The notes: a model not told the origin generated them from the sequence alone. DNA of 64,000 nt from Bacteroides ovatus (GCF_001314995.1 NZ_CP012938.1:2480001-2544000); one strand, 5' to 3'. Shown: positions 52,277 to 61,191, counted from the first letter of the stretch. Numbers and translations: made by a program.

Positions 52277-53461
52277 ATGAAACAAATCATGACCATAAGC
52301 GCTGCACTTCTTTTCTTAACCATAGGTGAAGTGCAAGCCCAAAACGGAATTGAACAGGTATTGAAGAATATCGAAACGAACAATAAGGAGTTGCAGGCAA
52401 ACGAGCAACTGATTACCTCGCAGAAGCTGGAAGCCAAAACGGATAATAACTTGCCTGACCCTACTCTCTCTTACGCGCATCTATGGGGAGCAAAAGATAA
52501 AAGCGAAACAATCGGTGAGCTGGTTGTTTCACAAAGCTTTGATTTCCCTAGTTTATACGCCACACGTAACAAGTTAAACCGTCTGAAAGCCGGAACTCTT
52601 GACAGTCAGTCGGATGTTTTTCGTCAGGAGAAACTGTTACAGGCAAAAGAACTTTGCCTGGACATTATCATGCTTCGTCAGCAAAAGCATATTTTGGAGG
52701 AACGTCTCCGCAATGCGGAAGAACTTGCTAAAATGTACGCCAAGCGTCTCCAAACAGGGGATGCAAATGCTCTCGAAACCAATAAAATCAACTTGGAACT
52801 GTTGAATGTCAAAACGGAAGCGTCTCTGAACGAAACGGCACTTCGCAATAAGCAGCAGGAACTGAATACGCTGAATGGTAATATTCCAGTGGTTTTCGAA
52901 GAAAATCAATATCCGACTATACCGTTCCCAAGCGATTACCAAATGTTGAAATCAGAAGTCATGGCTACAGACCGTACCTTAATGGCACTAGGCAACGAGA
53001 GCCTCGTTGCCCATAAACAGATTGCTGTCAATAAATCCCAATGGCTGCCAAAGCTAGAACTCGGCTACCGTCGGAATACAGAGACTGGTGTGCCTTTCAA
53101 CGGTGTAGTGGTGGGCTTTTCCTTCCCGCTTTTCGAAAATCGGAATAAGGTGAAAATTGCTAAAGCGCAGGCACTCAACATCGACTTGCAAAAGGATAAT
53201 GCTACACTACAAGTGGAATCTGAATTGGCACAACTTTACCGGGAAGCGAAAACGCTGCATGCTTCAATGGAAGAATATAGCAAGACTTTCCAGTCTCAAC
53301 AAGATTTGGCATTGCTGAAACAAGCTTTGACAGGTGGACAAATTAGTATGATCGAGTACTTCGTTGAAGTATCGGTGATCTATCAAAGTCATCAAAATTA
53401 TCTGCAATTGGAAAATCAGTACCAAAAGGCAATGGCACGGATTTACAAAAGCAAGCTATAA
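52277..53461 (+). CDS. TolC-family outer-membrane channel of the metal efflux pump
   Basis: The 394-residue product has a signal peptide (ending EVQAQ) and two outer-membrane efflux repeats: long helices rich in Leu/Glu/Lys with the first repeat around 25-210 and the second around 215-394. It is shorter than E. coli CusC but normal for Bacteroidetes. It forms the outer-membrane tunnel for the CusBA-type pump directly upstream. Repeat cluster C lies in the 157-bp gap between the two genes, so the three may not be transcribed equally. Confidence 0.85.
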   Translation: MKQIMTISAALLFLTIGEVQAQNGIEQVLKNIETNNKELQANEQLITSQKLEAKTDNNLPDPTLSYAHLWGAKDKSETIGELVVSQSFDFPSLYATRNKLNRLKAGTLDSQSDVFRQEKLLQAKELCLDIIMLRQQKHILEERLRNAEELAKMYAKRLQTGDANALETNKINLELLNVKTEASLNETALRNKQQELNTLNGNIPVVFEENQYPTIPFPSDYQMLKSEVMATDRTLMALGNESLVAHKQIAVNKSQWLPKLELGYRRNTETGVPFNGVVVGFSFPLFENRNKVKIAKAQALNIDLQKDNATLQVESELAQLYREAKTLHASMEEYSKTFQSQQDLALLKQALTGGQISMIEYFVEVSVIYQSHQNYLQLENQYQKAMARIYKSKL

Positions 53462-53548
53462 ATAGTACATAAAAACCCTTTAGGTATGGGTTACGCTGAA
53501 CATACTAATTTCTATTTTTAAGTTATATAAGTATATTTATATAATAAA

Positions 53549-53634
53549 TTAGGCACGGATTACACAGAATTCACGGTCTTTAGTATTGTCATAACTATAA
53601 AGCAACAGTGTTAATCCGTGTAATTCGTGCCTAA
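53549..53634. repeat. Imperfect 25-bp inverted repeat with the CACAGATTACAC-like word
   Basis: TTAGGCACGGATTACACAGA at 53549 pairs with the complement at 53610-53634, with three mismatches and a loop of about 35 nt. The arms resemble the dispersed motif seen at 32114 (GATTACAC). It may be a transcript end for the efflux operon or a mobile repeat. Confidence 0.6.
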
Positions 53635-53689
53635 ATATATCTCCTCTCTTTTTCTTCAAATTCCGACTGGATATTTCAAAACAATACAT

Positions 53690-53697
53690 TACATTTG
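53690..53697 (+). promoter_or_regulatory. -7 box (TACATTTG) of the 276-residue lipoprotein gene
   Basis: It matches TAnnTTTG, 23 bp before the start codon. Confidence 0.45.
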
Positions 53698-53719
53698 CAA
53701 CGAACATAAAATCTGAATT

Positions 53720-54550
53720 ATGAGACCTAAACATTTCTATTTATTCATGTTATGCTGCATCCTTACGCTACTAAGTGGCTGTAAAGATGATGACGACAAT
53801 CCACTGCGTTTTTACAACAGTGAATACGAAGTACCTATGGGTGGCAGACGTTACCTCGGCCTGGAAAGCGGAAATGGTGACTACTCACTTGCAGTGAAAG
53901 ACACACGCATCGCAAGTGCCGGAACTGAAACTGGCTGGAGTGGAGTACCTGCCGGACGTATGATTTATGTAACCGGTATCCTCACCGGAACGACTTATCT
54001 GACAGTAACAGACAACGCCACACAAGAAACCTGCACTTTACCAATCAAGGTGGTCGATAATTACGAAAATATGGAGTTGCTACGCAGCTACTTGTCTAAC
54101 TTACCCAACGGAGATGCGAATCTTCTACCCGGTATTTCCGACATTTTTCTGATTAACAACCACGCACGGGATGCTTATTTTTTCAAACAAGGAGAACAGA
54201 CCGCCTTTTCATCCGGACTTGAATTAATAACCCAAGGAAGTTACAAACTGGAAAAAGAAGAAGGAGACGATAAGAAAATGACACTAACCCTCACTTTTTC
54301 GGAAGATATGGCAACACCTGTTTCCGATCATAAATTCATAATATGGGGAAACTCGTACTTATTTCATCGGTTGGATAAAAGCCTAAATCTGAACTGGAAC
54401 ACTCCGCCCATTGGAGAAACGCGGACATCACCTGCACCTCCTCCTTCCTACACGCTGGAAGAAATAGCTGAAGGCACAGAAATCGGAAAAGGCAGACAGC
54501 TTAGCTTTAGTCTTTCCCAACAGGAAATACCTGCGGGAATACTGCCTTAA
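53720..54550 (+). CDS. Surface-type lipoprotein, function unknown
   Basis: The 276-residue product has a lipobox (LLSGC, Cys at 21) followed by KDDDDN, a signal used for surface export of Bacteroides lipoproteins. Residues about 28-115 form a beta-rich, BIG-like domain (GTTYLTVTDNATQETCTLPIKV). The C-terminal half is a different beta fold. No family was recognised. Its stop codon overlaps the stop of the convergent methyltransferase gene by 4 bp, so the two mRNAs must overlap at their ends. Confidence 0.75.
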   Translation: MRPKHFYLFMLCCILTLLSGCKDDDDNPLRFYNSEYEVPMGGRRYLGLESGNGDYSLAVKDTRIASAGTETGWSGVPAGRMIYVTGILTGTTYLTVTDNATQETCTLPIKVVDNYENMELLRSYLSNLPNGDANLLPGISDIFLINNHARDAYFFKQGEQTAFSSGLELITQGSYKLEKEEGDDKKMTLTLTFSEDMATPVSDHKFIIWGNSYLFHRLDKSLNLNWNTPPIGETRTSPAPPPSYTLEEIAEGTEIGKGRQLSFSLSQQEIPAGILP

Positions 54551-56010
54551 TCAGTAACGTATTCTGATAAGATGCGTATATTTTCCGGTAAGTATCCACT
54601 ACGGATGCGCCATTCTTGCGGATAAAGATTATTGGCACGATTGCCGATGTTCTTCACAAATCCGAGAGGAATATGCCGATAAGTAAGCAAAACATATCCA
54701 CGAGGGGCTGTTACCGGTAAGGTAATGGCCTCTTTTCGTAAATATGTGATGGCCTGTTCATAACTTATTTCTTCCGTAGCGAATGCTTCCCGGCATAAAA
54801 GTGAGGTACACATTGCCAACGCATGGTTAGGGATCAAATCCTTTCCTTTCACTTCGCCTATTTCAATCCCTGCCGACACGATTTTCAGGCTTTGTTTCAT
54901 CGTCGCCAATTCATTAGTATAGTACTGTGAGAAAGCTCGGATATTTGTTCCTTCCGCCAATAAAATATACTTGTCCGAATTTTCATCATTCAACCAACTT
55001 TTAGCCATATTCAGATATTCTTTCGATACAGGAGAAGATGCTGCTGTTCCTTTCTTATCCTTCTTCTTGAAAGCTTTCTCTTTGGCGGAAGAAGATACTG
55101 GGATCTCTTCTTCCGTCTCCGGCTTACGAAAAGCCACCAGAAAAAAGCCTTCACCTTTCGTCTTATGAGGGAAAAAATGATAGACGGGAATAGAAGATTT
55201 AGAATGATCCCCTTTATCTGACAAAAGATCTCCTGTTATATTCCAATTCTCCTGCACCTGCACAGTTAATGGTTCGCCCCCATACTCTTGTTGAATCCAA
55301 CGTGCATTCTCTTCATCCTCTTTTGTATTAAATGTACACGTACTATATATAAGAATACCTCCGGGCTTCAACGCATCCCAGATATCTGCAATAATCCGTC
55401 GCTGGCGCTGCCAACAGATTTCCACATTCTCGGGGCTCCACTCTTCCACAGCTACCGGGTCTTTACGGAACATACCTTCACCGGAACAAGGAACATCTGT
55501 AAGAATCACATCAAAGAAAGAGAGTAAAGCCGAAAAATCTGCCGGATCATTATTGGTCACTACCACATCCGGATGTCCCCACTTCGTCAGGTTTTCAGCA
55601 AGAATCTGCGAACGATTCCGGATTACCTCATTGGCTACCAACAGGCTCCCTTCGGGAAGTACACTACGGGCATGAGTCGATTTTCCACCGGGAGCCGCAC
55701 AAAGATCCAACATCTTCACCGGTCCCGTGATATATTGCCGGAGTACCTGCTCCACAAACATGGAAGAAGCTTCCTGAACATAATAACAGCCTGCATGGAA
55801 TAAGGGATCGAACGTGAAAGTGAGACGCTCCTCCAAATAGAATCCTTCGGAAGACCAAGGTACTTTATCCGATAAAGAATGATTGATTTTCAATTGATTC
55901 AACCGGATGCTAACCGGTGGTTCCTGTTGGAGGGCAACAGCCAGTTTGTCGTATTCTTCATCGCCCAATAGAGCGCGGGTGTAGTCTATAAAAGAAGCAG
56001 GTAATTCCAT
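54547..56010 (-). CDS. RsmF-type rRNA (cytosine-5)-methyltransferase
   Basis: I start at MELPASFIDYTRALLG (56010; 487 residues), since an upstream in-frame start adds 17 unlike residues. The SAM-binding motif LCAAPGGKSTHA and the two catalytic cysteines DVPCSGEGMFRKDP and YSTCTFNTKEDEE are present. A C-terminal extension of RsmF-type (RsmF_B and PUA-like parts) follows from about 290. The enzyme methylates C5 of a cytosine in 16S rRNA or tRNA; E. coli RsmF acts on C1407, but the target here is not known. Confidence 0.88.
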   Translation of the reverse strand: MELPASFIDYTRALLGDEEYDKLAVALQQEPPVSIRLNQLKINHSLSDKVPWSSEGFYLEERLTFTFDPLFHAGCYYVQEASSMFVEQVLRQYITGPVKMLDLCAAPGGKSTHARSVLPEGSLLVANEVIRNRSQILAENLTKWGHPDVVVTNNDPADFSALLSFFDVILTDVPCSGEGMFRKDPVAVEEWSPENVEICWQRQRRIIADIWDALKPGGILIYSTCTFNTKEDEENARWIQQEYGGEPLTVQVQENWNITGDLLSDKGDHSKSSIPVYHFFPHKTKGEGFFLVAFRKPETEEEIPVSSSAKEKAFKKKDKKGTAASSPVSKEYLNMAKSWLNDENSDKYILLAEGTNIRAFSQYYTNELATMKQSLKIVSAGIEIGEVKGKDLIPNHALAMCTSLLCREAFATEEISYEQAITYLRKEAITLPVTAPRGYVLLTYRHIPLGFVKNIGNRANNLYPQEWRIRSGYLPENIRILSEYVTD

Positions 56011-56119
56011 CTTTCGTTTATTAATTTCCGCAAATATCAAAAATATTTCGTCTCTTTGCAACTTTCTATGATATTAACTACGTCTAACAGATAAAGAAAT
56101 AAATTAAAAAACTATTGAT

Positions 56120-56899
56120 ATGAAAAATTTTCTATTAGCATTGATGGTTGTACTGACCACTTGCACACTGGCTGTTGCCCAGACCACCGTTGTTCGTGAT
56201 TCCATCGGGAAAGTAAAAGTAACTGTGACCAAAGACAATAAAGCAAATACGAACAATACTGCTGTCACAGTGATTGGTGTAGACACAGCAGATGCTGATT
56301 CTGCAGACGTAAATGCAAACTCAAGTAATGTTAGCACCACTCATGGCAAAGCCAGCTTCACATTCGATTCGGATGACAGCGATTTCCCCTTCCACAATGT
56401 TAGTGCCGGCGGAGGTATTCTGGTAGCAATCATTGCAATCATTGCTGTATTCGGATTTCCGGTATTCATTCTATTTGTAATCTTCTTCTTCCGTTATAAA
56501 AACCGGAAAGCACGTTATCGCCTTGCCGAACAGGCACTTGCTGCCGGCCAACCGCTTCCGGCAGAGTTTATCCGCGAAAACAAAACAGTCGATTCGCGTT
56601 CACAAGGCATCAAGAACACCTTTACGGGTATCGGTCTTTTCATCTTCCTCTGGGCAATCACCGGCGAATTCGGAATTGGAGCTATCGGCTTACTCGTTAC
56701 ATTCATGGGTATCGGACAATGGATTATCGGTAGCAAACAACAGACTCAAGACACAAATGCTACCCGGATGCATACGGGTAATAAGGATGAAAAAAAGAAC
56801 CCGAATAACGTTAGAACCGATAGTTTCGAAATCATCCCTTCCGAATCCGAAGAGAAAGACAAAGGAGTAAACGAAGAAAAGAACGACGAGAATAAATGA
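56120..56899 (+). CDS. Membrane protein upstream of an ECF sigma factor (DUF6249-like)
   Basis: The 259-residue product has a signal peptide (ending AVAQ), a Thr/Asn/Asp-rich periplasmic part (about 20-90), one strong transmembrane helix (about 95-125), a basic KNRKARYRLAEQAL segment, and two more helices (about 165-205). A charged hydrophilic tail follows. It matches the DUF6249 type in outline. Its last 4 bp overlap the start of the sigma-factor gene, so the products are made together. A sensing or anchoring role is an inference from position. Confidence 0.65.
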   Translation: MKNFLLALMVVLTTCTLAVAQTTVVRDSIGKVKVTVTKDNKANTNNTAVTVIGVDTADADSADVNANSSNVSTTHGKASFTFDSDDSDFPFHNVSAGGGILVAIIAIIAVFGFPVFILFVIFFFRYKNRKARYRLAEQALAAGQPLPAEFIRENKTVDSRSQGIKNTFTGIGLFIFLWAITGEFGIGAIGLLVTFMGIGQWIIGSKQQTQDTNATRMHTGNKDEKKNPNNVRTDSFEIIPSESEEKDKGVNEEKNDENK

Positions 56900-57447
56900 G
56901 CCAACTCAATGATATATCGTTAGTCGCACAGGTCGTGGTGTTCAAGAACACCAGGGCCTTTGACCAGTTGGTGAAGGAGTATCAGTCGCCCATCCGACGA
57001 TTCTTCCTGAACCTGACTTGCGGCGACAGCGAATTGAGTGACGACCTTGCGCAAGATACATTTATTAAAGCGTATACGAACATTGCCTCTTTCCGGAACT
57101 TGTCAAGTTTCTCTACGTGGCTGTATCGTATTGCTTATAATGTTTTTTATGATTATATTCGCAGCCGGAAAGAGACAGCCGACTTGGATACAAGAGAAAT
57201 AGACGCCATCAACAGCACCGAACAGGAGAATATCGGGCAAAAAATGGATGTCTACCAGTCGCTCAAAATGCTTAAAGAAGTGGAAAGAACCTGCATCACG
57301 TTGTTCTACATGGAGGACATTAGTATCGACAAAATTGCAGGGATTGTAGGAGTACCGTCAGGGACAGTGAAAAGCCATCTGTCACGCGGGAAAGAAAAAT
57401 TAGCAACGTATTTAAAACAAAACGGTTATGACAGAAATAGACAATGA
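56896..57447 (+). CDS. ECF-type RNA polymerase sigma factor
   Basis: The 183-residue product has sigma region 2 (FDQLVKEYQSPIRRFFL...LAQDTFIKAY...FSTWLYRIAYNVFYDYIRSRKE) and region 4 (LKEVERTCITLFYMEDISIDKIAGIVGVPSGTVKSHLSRGKEKL). It recruits RNA polymerase to a specific promoter set in response to an envelope or stress signal. It overlaps the upstream membrane-protein gene by 4 bp and the downstream gene by 20 bp, which ties the three into one module. Confidence 0.93.
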   Translation: MSQLNDISLVAQVVVFKNTRAFDQLVKEYQSPIRRFFLNLTCGDSELSDDLAQDTFIKAYTNIASFRNLSSFSTWLYRIAYNVFYDYIRSRKETADLDTREIDAINSTEQENIGQKMDVYQSLKMLKEVERTCITLFYMEDISIDKIAGIVGVPSGTVKSHLSRGKEKLATYLKQNGYDRNRQ

Positions 57448-57757
57448 TAAGCTCTTGCGCGATTTCTTCGCAGAAAACAAGCAGGAAATAGCAGATAACG
57501 GATTCAGTCGCCGTGTCATGCACCACTTACCCGATCGTAGTAATCGCCTGGCTCGTATCTGGAGCGCTTTCGTGATGACTGTGGCGGCCGCACTTTTTGT
57601 ATGGTTAGGTGGATTGGAAGCAACTTGGGGAACCATAAGAGAAGTATTTATCGGTATGATTAATCATGGCACTTCAAGCCTTGATCCGAAGTCAATTATT
57701 ATCGCAGCTGTTGTACTATTATTCATGGCTACACGAAAGGTAGCTTCTATGGCATAA
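57428..57757 (+). CDS. Small membrane protein of anti-sigma type (DUF5056-like)
   Basis: The 109-residue product has a soluble N-terminal half (MTEIDNDKLLRDFFAENKQEIADNGFSRRVMHHLP) and two membrane helices (about 43-62 and 88-103). The soluble half, with its conserved FSRRVMxxLP phrase, is characteristic of small proteins that follow ECF sigma genes in Bacteroides. It probably binds the sigma factor. A classical zinc motif (HxxxCxxC) is absent. It overlaps the sigma gene by 20 bp. Confidence 0.75.
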   Translation: MTEIDNDKLLRDFFAENKQEIADNGFSRRVMHHLPDRSNRLARIWSAFVMTVAAALFVWLGGLEATWGTIREVFIGMINHGTSSLDPKSIIIAAVVLLFMATRKVASMA

Positions 57758-57774
57758 ACAAAATAGATACAGAT

Positions 57775-57808
57775 TAAAAGTCCGAAGTATAAGTTCCCCG
57801 GACTTTTA
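57775..57808 (+). terminator. Terminator of the sigma-factor module
   Basis: TAAAAGTCCG pairs with CGGACTTTTA over 14 nt, 18 bp behind the last stop. Confidence 0.65.
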
Positions 57809-57901
57809 TATTCTTGAGTTAAATAATTCTTTATCCCTCTTTTTGTGTTAAACAATAATAAATCTACCCTTCACTCCAAGTAAGCCCAAACATAGATGTT
57901 G

Positions 57902-57909
57902 TATATTTG
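57902..57909 (+). promoter_or_regulatory. -7 box (TATATTTG) of the phospholipase D-family gene
   Basis: It matches TAnnTTTG, 33 bp before the TTG start codon. Confidence 0.5.
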
Positions 57910-57941
57910 TTGCTCTGTAAACTAAAATAGAGAGAAGAGTT

Positions 57942-59213
57942 TTGAAGTTACGTATATTTATTTTATTTCTGTTCCTGCCTTTATTACATGTTCAGGCAGA
58001 TGTCATCGACAGTCTGATGACGCAGCCCAGAGACTCAATCGGACTAACAAGTGATTCCCTAGTATTGCATTTCTTGGAAGAATCGGGAATCCCTATATCT
58101 GATAATAATAAAGTAAAACTGCTAAAAAGCGGGCGGGAGAAATTTATCGATTTATTTGAGGCCATCCGGGAAGCTAAACACCATGTTCATCTGGAATATT
58201 TCAACTTCCGAAATGACTCCATTGCCAATACTTTATTCACTTTGTTAGCCGAAAAAGTGAAGGAAGGAGTTGAAGTACGAGCTATGTTTGATGCTTTCGG
58301 AAACTGGTCGAACAATAAACCGCTTAAAAAGAGACATCTCAAAAAAATACGTGAACAAGGAATCGAAATCGTAAAGTTTGACCCGTTCACCTTCCCTTAT
58401 ATCAATCACGCCGCTCACCGGGATCATCGTAAAATAGCTGTTATCGATGGAAAAGTAGCATATACAGGCGGAATGAATATCGCGGATTATTATATCAACG
58501 GACTACCCAAAATCGGAACCTGGCGTGATATGCACATGCGTATCGAAGGAGATGCCGTCAATGATTTGCAGGAGATTTTCCTGACTATCTGGAACAAAGA
58601 GACTAAACAGAATATAGGAGGAGAAGCTTATTTTCCTCAACATCAGGAACAGACAGACAGCACGAATATCGTTGTAGCAATTGTAGACCGTACCCCGAAA
58701 AAGAATAGCCGTATGTTGAGTCATGCCTATGCCATGAGCATTTACTCGGCACAAAAGAATGTTCATATTGTTAATCCTTATTTTGTACCGACCTCTTCCA
58801 TCAAAAAGGCATTGAACCGTACAATCGACCGGGGAGTAGATGTAACAATCATGGTTTCCTCCGCTTCCGATATCCCGTTTACTCCGGATGCTGCACTTTA
58901 CAAGTTACATAAACTAATGAAAAGAGGAGCTACTGTCTATATGTACAACGGAGGATTCCACCATTCAAAAATAATGATGGTAGACGACTTGTTCTGTACA
59001 GTCGGTACTGCCAACCTGAACAGCCGCAGTCTACGATATGACTACGAAACCAACGCTTTCATTTTTGATAAAAAAACAACCGGTGAATTGAATAATATGT
59101 TTCGAAATGATATCGAGCATTGCACCCAACTGACACCGGAATTTTGGAAAAAGCGTTCTCCATGGAAGAAGTTCGTCGGCTGGTTTGCTAATTTATTCAC
59201 TCCATTTTTGTAA
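57942..59213 (+). CDS. Secreted phospholipase D / cardiolipin synthase-family protein
   Basis: The 423-residue product carries two HxK(x4)D motifs, H162/K164 (DHRKIAVID) and H341/K343 (HSKIMMVD), each followed by the G-x2-N type segment (TGGMN and VGTANLNSRS). This makes an intact phospholipase D active site. Cardiolipin synthases normally begin with two membrane helices. This protein instead has only a short signal-like segment (LRIFILFLFLPLLHVQA) and a soluble body, so it probably acts in the periplasm. Start is TTG, preceded by AGAGAAGAG. Substrate is not known. Confidence 0.82.
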   Translation: MKLRIFILFLFLPLLHVQADVIDSLMTQPRDSIGLTSDSLVLHFLEESGIPISDNNKVKLLKSGREKFIDLFEAIREAKHHVHLEYFNFRNDSIANTLFTLLAEKVKEGVEVRAMFDAFGNWSNNKPLKKRHLKKIREQGIEIVKFDPFTFPYINHAAHRDHRKIAVIDGKVAYTGGMNIADYYINGLPKIGTWRDMHMRIEGDAVNDLQEIFLTIWNKETKQNIGGEAYFPQHQEQTDSTNIVVAIVDRTPKKNSRMLSHAYAMSIYSAQKNVHIVNPYFVPTSSIKKALNRTIDRGVDVTIMVSSASDIPFTPDAALYKLHKLMKRGATVYMYNGGFHHSKIMMVDDLFCTVGTANLNSRSLRYDYETNAFIFDKKTTGELNNMFRNDIEHCTQLTPEFWKKRSPWKKFVGWFANLFTPFL

Positions 59214-59218
59214 TTTTG
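59211..59218 (+). promoter_or_regulatory. -7 box (TAATTTTG) of thyA
   Basis: It matches TAnnTTTG and overlaps the stop codon of the upstream gene, 44 bp before the thyA start. Confidence 0.45.
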
Positions 59219-59230
59219 TACGGAAAATCA

Positions 59231-59251
59231 TTTTCACCACAGATTATGCAA
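59231..59251. repeat. Dispersed intergenic motif, copy 3
   Basis: TTTTCACCACAGATTATGCA is a short copy of the motif at 32114, here inside the thyA leader. Confidence 0.5.
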
Positions 59252-59261
59252 CTTATTCATT

Positions 59262-60056
59262 ATGAAACAATATCTGGATTTACTCAATCGTGTACTTACC
59301 GAAGGCACGAAAAAAGATGATCGTACCGGAACCGGAACAATCAGTATCTTCGGTCATCAAATGCGTTTTAACCTTGATGAAGGCTTCCCGTGCCTGACAA
59401 CCAAAAAACTGCATCTGAAATCAATCATATACGAATTGCTTTGGTTTCTGCAGGGAGATACAAATGTGAAATACCTTCAGGAACATGGAGTACGTATTTG
59501 GAACGAATGGGCGGATGAAAATGGTGACCTAGGGCATATCTATGGCTACCAATGGCGTTCATGGCCTGACTATAACGGTGGATTTATCGACCAGATCAGT
59601 GAAGTGGTGGAAACAATCAAACATAATCCGGATTCACGCCGTATCATTGTAAGTGCTTGGAATGTAGCAGATTTGAATAATATGAATTTGCCTCCCTGCC
59701 ATGCTTTTTTTCAGTTTTATGTAGCAGACGGACGATTGAGTCTGCAACTGTATCAACGCAGTGCTGATATTTTTCTTGGTGTTCCTTTTAATATTGCTTC
59801 ATACGCATTATTGCTGCAAATGATGGCACAAGTGACGGGATTGAAAGCCGGAGATTTTGTCCACACCTTTGGTGATGCGCATATCTACCTGAACCATTTG
59901 GAACAAGTGAAGCTCCAATTATCACGCGAACCTCGCCCATTGCCACAAATGAGAATCAATCCGGACGTGAAAAGCATCTTCGATTTTAAATTTGAGGACT
60001 TCGAGTTAGTAAACTATGATCCGCATCCGCATATTGCAGGAGCAGTAGCCGTGTAA
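59262..60056 (+). CDS. thyA: Thymidylate synthase
   Basis: The 264-residue product is full length. The catalytic Cys is C146 ([12 protein letters not shown]) and the conserved [29 protein letters not shown] and [12 protein letters not shown] segments are present. It methylates dUMP to dTMP with methylene-tetrahydrofolate, producing dihydrofolate. The next gene, 5 bp downstream, encodes the reductase that recycles dihydrofolate, a classic functional pair. Confidence 0.97.
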   Translation: MKQYLDLLNRVLTEGTKKDDRTGTGTISIFGHQMRFNLDEGFPCLTTKKLHLKSIIYELLWFLQGDTNVKYLQEHGVRIWNEWADENGDLGHIYGYQWRSWPDYNGGFIDQISEVVETIKHNPDSRRIIVSAWNVADLNNMNLPPCHAFFQFYVADGRLSLQLYQRSADIFLGVPFNIASYALLLQMMAQVTGLKAGDFVHTFGDAHIYLNHLEQVKLQLSREPRPLPQMRINPDVKSIFDFKFEDFELVNYDPHPHIAGAVAV

Positions 60057-60061
60057 AAAAG

Positions 60062-60556
60062 ATGAGTAAAGTATCAATCATTGCTGCCGTAGACCGCCGC
60101 ATGGCTATAGGCTTCGAGAATAAACTTCTTTTCTGGTTACCGAATGATTTGAAACGTTTCAAAGCATTAACTACCGGAAACACTATACTTATGGGACGCA
60201 AAACTTTCGAGTCATTACCGAAAGGCGCATTGCCCAATCGCAGAAATATCGTTTTATCTTCCAATCCGGATATAGTATGTCCCGGTGCGGAAGTTTTTCC
60301 TTCACTCGAAGCAGCTTTGAAAAGTTGTCGGGAGGATGAACACATTTATATTATAGGAGGGGCAAGCATTTATCAGCAGGCTATTTCTTTCGCTGACGAA
60401 CTTTGCCTGACAGAGATAAACAGTACGGCTTCCGAAGCGGACGCCTATTTTCCGGAAGTATCCCAGGAGCTGTGGCAAGAGAAAAGCAGAGAAGCTCATC
60501 CTGCGGATGAGAAACATCTCTGCTCCTATGCTTTTGTTGATTACGTGAGAAAATAA
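60062..60556 (+). CDS. folA: Dihydrofolate reductase
   Basis: The 164-residue product has the family marks: the N-terminal strand ISIIAAVDRRMAIGFENKLLFWLPND (with Asp as substrate-binding acid), the NADPH segment MGRKTFESLP, and IYIIGGASIYQQA. It reduces dihydrofolate to tetrahydrofolate. The usual LPW motif reads LFW here. It is co-transcribed with thyA and ends 4 bp before the convergent Lrp-type gene. Confidence 0.95.
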   Translation: MSKVSIIAAVDRRMAIGFENKLLFWLPNDLKRFKALTTGNTILMGRKTFESLPKGALPNRRNIVLSSNPDIVCPGAEVFPSLEAALKSCREDEHIYIIGGASIYQQAISFADELCLTEINSTASEADAYFPEVSQELWQEKSREAHPADEKHLCSYAFVDYVRK

Positions 60557-60559
60557 TGA

Positions 60560-61039
60560 TTAATCTTCATCTTCTATGTCGACCATAATCGGCATTTGCC
60601 GCTTAATGGCTTCATGGAAGGAGATTAATGTTTCGGTACGTGCCAAGCCCAATGGTTGCAACTTATCGTGAATAATACTCAATAAGTGGTGGTTATTCTT
60701 TGCGTAGATTTTGATAAACATATCGTATTTTCCGGTAGTGAAATGGCATTCCACCACTTCGGGAATAGCTTCTAACGCTTTTGTTACCGAATCAAAGGAT
60801 TCGGGGTCTTTTAGATATATACCAATATAAGCGCAAGTCTCATATCCGATTTTCTCGGGGTCGATGACATACTCCGAACCTTTTAATATTCCTAGATTAG
60901 TAAGCTTCTGAATACGCTGATGGATCGCAGCGCCGGAAACATTACATGCTCTTGCCACTTCCAAAAAAGGAATACGCGCATTCCCTGCAATCAGTTTCAG
61001 AATTTGCTCATCTAAAGCATCTAATTGATGATGTCCCAT
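60560..61039 (-). CDS. Lrp/AsnC-family transcriptional regulator
   Basis: The 159-residue product has an N-terminal helix-turn-helix (about 5-60; LDEQILKLIAGNARIPFLEVARACNVSGAAIHQRIQKL) and a C-terminal RAM ligand domain (about 70-150; YIGIYLKDPESFDSV...VECHFTTGKYDMFIKIYAKN). It binds DNA in response to an amino acid or related effector. The neighbouring divergent gene encodes an M64 peptidase, but a regulatory link is only a possibility. Confidence 0.93.
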   Translation of the reverse strand: MGHHQLDALDEQILKLIAGNARIPFLEVARACNVSGAAIHQRIQKLTNLGILKGSEYVIDPEKIGYETCAYIGIYLKDPESFDSVTKALEAIPEVVECHFTTGKYDMFIKIYAKNNHHLLSIIHDKLQPLGLARTETLISFHEAIKRQMPIMVDIEDED

Positions 61040-61077
61040 TTTTGAATCAAATTGTTTTTATCAATGAATCTTTTATG

Positions 61078-61085
61078 CAAAGTTA
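61078..61085 (-). promoter_or_regulatory. -7 box (TAACTTTG) of the Lrp-type gene
   Basis: This minus-strand TAnnTTTG match lies 39 bp before the start codon. Confidence 0.45.
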
Positions 61086-61158
61086 GCGATTTTTCGACAA
61101 CAAATACTATAATCTATTACTTTTATTTGCAGAAAGCGGATAAGTCAACAATAGTTCG

Positions 61159-61166
61159 TACCTTTG
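61159..61166 (+). promoter_or_regulatory. -7 box (TACCTTTG) of the M64 peptidase gene
   Basis: It matches TAnnTTTG, 26 bp before the start codon. Confidence 0.5.
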
Positions 61167-61191
61167 CGAAAAACATAAATATACTATTTAT

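Noticed and set aside
56011..56061. 17-codon N-terminal extension of the rRNA methyltransferase
   Set aside because: The extra residues do not resemble the family, which begins near MELPASFIDYTRALLG.
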